60,000 nt of DNA, taken from contig NC_092577.1 of assembly GCF_037975245.1 (NCBI RefSeq), positions 2,567,501-2,627,500 of the forward strand, in the 5' to 3' direction. The stretch is from Apostichopus japonicus. Its lineage: Eukaryota > Echinodermata > Holothuroidea > Aspidochirotida > Stichopodidae. The notes beneath the pieces were generated by a model. It ran no database searches and was not told where the DNA came from. It was given only the letters and a program-made list of their open reading frames with translations. This document shows positions 59,987-60,000 of this stretch, in pieces. Position 1 is the first letter of the stretch. Every line of letters starts with the position of its first letter. A program made the translations under genes and the position numbers.

Positions 59987-60000
59987 CTTGAAAAAAAAAT

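Overview
This is a window of an animal nuclear genome: AT-rich, intron-rich, with short exons separated by introns of 0.4 to 6.5 kb, dense microsatellites and minisatellites, many poly-G/poly-C runs, tRNA-derived SINEs and MITE-type DNA transposons. The gene families and repeat style fit a marine invertebrate, probably a deuterostome such as an echinoderm. That placement is an inference from general style, not a demonstrated assignment. No bacterial, organellar or CRISPR content is visible.

Two protein-coding genes can be supported. On the plus strand, twelve exons between 25257 and 50208 splice, with canonical GT/AG sites and consistent phase at every junction, into about 469 codons of a 12-helix major facilitator transporter closest to vertebrate SLC18B1 (vesicular polyamine transporter family). 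Its first coding exon lies upstream and is not securely placed. On the minus strand, three exons at 59986-58117 form most of a C-type lectin domain with an EPN sugar-binding motif; the 5' part lies beyond the right edge. The two genes converge, tail to tail, about 7.9 kb apart.

Layout: 1-25.2 kb has no confident gene. It holds a palindromic 37-bp tandem array (0.85-1.07 kb), two copies of one MITE (2.8 and 8.5 kb), a SINE (5.0 kb), a Penelope-type reverse-transcriptase scrap (10.2 kb), an unexplained minus-strand ORF (15.5 kb), TA microsatellites (17.2 and 19.1 kb) and a 22-bp tandem array (23.9 kb). 25.2-50.2 kb is the transporter gene. Its introns carry a 1.68-kb hAT-type insertion 36 bp after exon 3, a 124-bp satellite (35.1-36.4 kb), a perfectly delimited hAT MITE (39.2 kb), a SINE (40.4 kb), a TTG-rich repeat (41.6 kb), a 20-bp minisatellite (42.7-43.3 kb) and a 9-bp repeat abutting the exon 8 splice donor (44.7 kb). 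50.2-58.1 kb holds a 44-bp tandem array, a broken THAP-domain fragment, a (GAT)n tract and the 3' end of a LINE. 58.1-60 kb is the lectin.

I see no obviously new biological system. The observations most worth checking are the clean hAT insertions with 8-bp target duplications inside the transporter gene, the higher-order organisation of the 124-bp satellite, the excess of perfect TGACGTCA sites, the palindromic array near the left edge, and the missing first exon of the transporter.
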